A DNA stretch of 64,000 bases from Pseudomonas antarctica (GTDB taxonomy: Bacteria > Pseudomonadota > Gammaproteobacteria > Pseudomonadales > Pseudomonadaceae), in assembly GCF_900624995.1 (NCBI RefSeq), contig NZ_UYXQ01000008.1, positions 93,404 to 157,403 of the forward strand, written 5' to 3'. Each line of letters starts with the position of its first letter. Within the stretch, counting starts at the first letter, position 1. The notes beneath the pieces are model-generated. The model was not told the DNA's origin. It did not search any database and was given only the letters and a program-made list of their open reading frames with translations. The translations under genes were made by a program, and so were the position numbers. Shown here one piece after another: positions 61,839 to 64,000 of the stretch.

Positions 61839-62318
61839 ATGACTGACCAACAGAACACTGAAGCAGCAGAAACCCAAGGCCCACAGTTCTCGCTGCAGCG
61901 GATCTACGTGCGTGACCTGTCGTTCGAAGCGCCGAAAAGCCCGGCTATTTTTCGTCAGGAATGGACCCCAAGCGTTGCGCTGGACCTGAACACCCGTCAA
62001 AAGGCACTGGAAGGCGACTTCCACGAAGTCGTGCTGACCCTGTCGGTCACCGTCAAGAACGGCGAAGAAGTTGCCTTCATCGCTGAAGTGCAACAGGCGG
62101 GTATCTTCCTGATCCAGGGCCTGGACGAAGCGTCCATGAGTCACACATTGGGCGCGTTCTGCCCGAACATCCTGTTCCCGTATGCCCGTGAGACTTTGGA
62201 CAGCCTGGTCACCCGTGGCTCGTTCCCTGCGCTGATGCTGGCTCCGGTGAACTTCGATGCTCTGTACGCGCAAGAGCTGCAGCGCATGCAACAGGAAGGT
62301 TCGTCGACCGTTCAGTAA
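61839..62318 (+). CDS. secB: Protein-export chaperone SecB
   Basis: 159-aa tetrameric cytoplasmic chaperone delivering preproteins to Sec[25 protein letters not shown]-type region [40 protein letters not shown] and [20 protein letters not shown] are all canonical. AAGGATCTGCG precedes the ATG. A nested REPIN follows. Confidence 0.97.
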   Translation: MTDQQNTEAAETQGPQFSLQRIYVRDLSFEAPKSPAIFRQEWTPSVALDLNTRQKALEGDFHEVVLTLSVTVKNGEEVAFIAEVQQAGIFLIQGLDEASMSHTLGAFCPNILFPYARETLDSLVTRGSFPALMLAPVNFDALYAQELQRMQQEGSSTVQ

Positions 62319-62334
62319 GTCGACGCGGTAAAAA

Positions 62335-62454
62335 TGTGGGAGCGGGCTTGTGTGGGAGCTGGCTTGCCTGCGATAGCATCACCCCGGTGTGACTGACACA
62401 CCGAGGTGCCTGCATCGCGGGCAAGCCCGGCTCCCACACAAGCCCGCTCCCACA
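62335..62454. repeat. Nested REPIN after secB
   Basis: An outer arm TGTGGGAGCGGGCTTG continues into a second arm TGTGGGAGCTGGCTTGCC. Both have inverted partners in reverse order at 62418-62454. The outermost 25 bp of each side are perfectly complementary. One REPIN appears inserted in the end of another. Confidence 0.85.
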
Positions 62455-62468
62455 TTTGTTTTTATGTG

Positions 62469-62924
62469 TTACTTGAAGCCCAGTTGGCGCCAGCCTTCGT
62501 AGACCGCGACGGCCACCGTGTTGGACAGGTTCAAGCTGCGGCAGCCCTCGCGCATCGGCAAGCGCAGGCGATGGCCGTCGGGCAGCGCGTCAAGTACCTC
62601 GGCGGGCAGGCCACGGCTTTCCGGGCCGAACAGGAAGGCGTCACCGTCGGCAAAGCTGGCATCATGAAACGGCCGCGAACCCTTGGTGGTGAACGCGAAC
62701 AGCCGTGGGTGGCCCAGGCTTTCCAGGCAGCTGGCCAGATCGGCGTGGCGCTTGAGCGTGGCGTACTCGTGGTAGTCCAGCCCGGCCCGGCGCAGGCGCT
62801 TGTCGTCCATGTCGAAGCCCAGCGGCTCGATCAAATGCAGGTGGCAGCCGCTGTTGGCGCACAGCCTGATAACGTTGCCGGTATTCGGCGGAATTTCTGG
62901 TTGAAAAAGGATGACGTGAAACAT
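62469..62924 (-). CDS. trmL: tRNA (cytidine(34)-2'-O)-methyltransferase TrmL
   Basis: 151-aa SPOUT methyltransferase modifying the wobble base of leucine tRNAs. MFHVILFQPEIPPNTGNVIR at the start, FDMDDKRLRRAGLDYHEYAT, LFGPESRGLP and the knot end RLPMREGCRSLNLSNTVAVA are diagnostic. The start at 62924 is fixed by family alignment. A long in-frame extension to 63275 is antisense to the neighbour. The ATG overlaps head-to-head with the ATG of the next gene. Confidence 0.96.
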   Translation of the reverse strand: MFHVILFQPEIPPNTGNVIRLCANSGCHLHLIEPLGFDMDDKRLRRAGLDYHEYATLKRHADLASCLESLGHPRLFAFTTKGSRPFHDASFADGDAFLFGPESRGLPAEVLDALPDGHRLRLPMREGCRSLNLSNTVAVAVYEGWRQLGFK

Positions 62925-63363
62925 GCACGGCTCCGAAGGCAAAGATGCGCTGCATTCTACCCCTGAAGACGACCCAAGGCCGAAGCTATTGCCGAAGGTC
63001 ATGGGCTCATTGGTGATTGTCGGTTTGATGATTGGCCTGATGATCGGCCGCCTGACCACCCCGGACCCGGTTGAGCTGCAGCAGGTAGAGACAGCTGCGG
63101 ACAGCGTGGTGGTGTGGTTCAACAGCGAGCCCAAGCTGCACGGCGAACATATCGACGGCACCGTGGCGCTGCTGTTCGACGCGCAAGGCAAAGCCGCCAG
63201 TGGGCAACTCAAGGTCAATGACAACGATGTGAATTGGCGCATCCGCAAGACCGATGGCGGCTTGCTGCTGAACATGGTGGCGGCTCGGCCGTTGCGCGGG
63301 GAGTGGAGCGGGGAGAAGGCCGAGGGCCGCTGGCGGCTGGCGATTCATCTCCAAGAGCAATAA
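62923..63363 (+). CDS. Hypothetical single-pass membrane protein (146 aa)
   Basis: A charged N-terminus (about 1-25), one membrane segment near 28-43 (VMGSLVIVGLMIGLMIGRLT) and a periplasmic beta-rich domain. No family recognised with certainty. Its ATG shares bases with the trmL ATG on the other strand (CATG), so transcripts of both genes must be complementary at their 5' ends. The stop is followed directly by a tandem repeat region. Confidence 0.75.
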   Translation: MHGSEGKDALHSTPEDDPRPKLLPKVMGSLVIVGLMIGLMIGRLTTPDPVELQQVETAADSVVVWFNSEPKLHGEHIDGTVALLFDAQGKAASGQLKVNDNDVNWRIRKTDGGLLLNMVAARPLRGEWSGEKAEGRWRLAIHLQEQ

Positions 63364-63565
63364 AAGAGGGAATCCCCGGCCTGCCTGTACCAGGGCTCCC
63401 AAAACGGGGTGAAGCCAAAGGCTTCGGTGTTAAAGAGGGAATCCCCGGCCTGCCTGTACCGAGGTTCCCGAAACGGGCGTGGGGCGCGACGCGATCCGCA
63501 TCAAGCACCCCGGGTGTAAAGAGGGGATTCTCGGCCTGCCTGTACCAAGGTCCCCGAAACTGGGT
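63363..63565. repeat. Three direct repeats of about 48 bp
   Basis: Copies begin AAAGAGGG at 63363, 63432 and 63518, followed by GGCCTGCCTGTACC and an A/G-rich-to-CCGAAAC end. Spacing is 69 and 86 bp, with unrelated spacer sequence. The copies differ by several bases. Non-coding on present evidence. Not a REP sequence. Confidence 0.75.
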
Positions 63566-63634
63566 AGTACAGGGGTTATTGCAGGGCGCGTGCCAGAGTT
63601 TGCAATGTGTGCCGAAAAAAATTGCCAGAAAGCG

Positions 63635-63667
63635 CAAAGCCCCGGAATACGGGGCTTTGGTGTTTTT
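63635..63667 (+). terminator. Intrinsic terminator downstream of the repeat region
   Basis: CAAAGCCCCG and CGGGGCTTTG form a perfect 10-bp stem with a 5-nt loop, followed by GTGTTTTTC. It would end transcripts of the 62923-63363 gene, giving a long 3' UTR containing the three repeats. Confidence 0.85.
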
Positions 63668-63781
63668 CGCTTCTGACATTTTCTTAACCAGGTCTGTGTT
63701 TCAGGCGTGTGGGACGTGCGCGATGCTAGTTCATGGTGCATTGAAGCGGTGCACAGTCCTGGAACTTTGTGGAGATCCAAA

Positions 63782-63870
63782 TGTGGGAGCGGGCTTGCTC
63801 GCGAAGGCGGTGTGTCAGTCAATACATCTGCTGACTGACACACCGCCTTCGGTAGCAAGCACCCTCTCCC
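63782..63870. repeat. REPIN near the right end
   Basis: Left arm TGTGGGAGCGGGCTTGCTCG. The centre TGTGTCAGTC/GACTGACACA and CGAAGGCGG/CCGCCTTCG pair. The outer right arm is decayed (GCAAGCACCCTCTCCCC). Confidence 0.82.
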
Positions 63871-64000
63871 CGGGGTCCTTCAGTTGATCAGGTAGTGGTG
63901 TTCAGCCTCATCCCCCTCTTCTTCATCCCCGCCCACACCCTTCCTTCCCGCCCCCTTTTTCTTTCAGTCACGGTTATTACGTCACACGCCCCTACGAACC
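63871..64000. other. Right-end sequence without visible gene
   Basis: C/T-rich stretches to the window edge. No start, ribosome site or hairpin that I can support. Confidence 0.5.

Noticed and set aside
63234..63887. 217-codon plus-strand ORF with repeated GIPGLPVP units
   Set aside because: It overlaps the end of a real gene in another frame. The peptide repeats only mirror the DNA repeats and the frame crosses a terminator and a REPIN.

Overview
The window reads as chromosome of a Pseudomonas of the P. fluorescens complex. The evidence is dense high-GC coding sequence, REP/REPIN repeats of the fluorescens type (arms like TGTGGGAGCGGGCTTGC) between genes, an OprE-type porin, AguA, and a housekeeping gene order (secB-grxC-rhodanese-gpmI-envC-ctpA ... 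hisFAHB ... asmA-mutY-yggX-tRNA-Phe ... amino-acid ABC transporter ... rmlB ... dctBD) that I recall, from memory, as close to that of P. aeruginosa PAO1.

Layout. 1-4146 (minus): dctD (cut by the window edge), dctB and a solitary rfbB/rmlB. 4299-8880 (plus): a large sugar-kinase-like/M23-like/class III aminotransferase-fold fusion, agmatine deiminase and a small unknown gene. 9144-12959: a siderophore receptor divergent from an OprE-type porin, with a possible short RNA or attenuator between them. 13110-13874: decayed tautomerase and SDR genes. 13990-14274: a DUF3077 gene.

14668-27978 is a genomic island of about 13.3 kb in the 3' end of tRNA-Thr(UGU). It has an 18-bp direct repeat at both ends, a P4-type integrase next to the tRNA, and the original tRNA terminator displaced to the far end. 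Its cargo is a RelBE-type toxin-antitoxin pair bounded by a second att-like repeat, a kinase/PP2C/vWA (TerY-P-like) triad, and an AT-rich cluster. That cluster has a 67-aa Cys-containing putative precursor peptide, two ThiF/E1-like enzymes with RRE-like N-termini, and a divergent short UvrA-like ATPase. It resembles an undescribed RiPP pathway with a self-protection gene and is the most interesting part of the window. The right part of the island holds a truncated recombinase and about 900 bp of debris.

28490-36829: two tandem BcsQ/MinD-like genes without a cellulose operon, a GSTCD/METTL25-like methyltransferase, a basic amino-acid ABC transporter operon, and a GABA-type permease behind a candidate sigma-54 promoter. 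36892-41819: hypothetical protein, hydrolase, BASS-type transporter, ArnT-like glycosyltransferase, lipoprotein. 41956-45684: tRNA-Phe and the asmA-mutY-yggX operon. 46011-50365: an OFA-family transporter and two unusual membrane proteins. 50586-54454: his operon segment hisB-hisH-DUF2164-hisA-hisF followed by a periplasmic binding protein. 54407-55696: a Vps62-like protein. 55760-60975: envelope operon (envC-ctpA-deacetylase) and gpmI. 61127-63363: rhodanese-grxC-secB, trmL and a small membrane protein. The right end is non-coding, with a three-copy direct repeat, a terminator and a REPIN.

All calls come from reading translations and DNA by eye. No database search was run, and family names rest on motif recognition.
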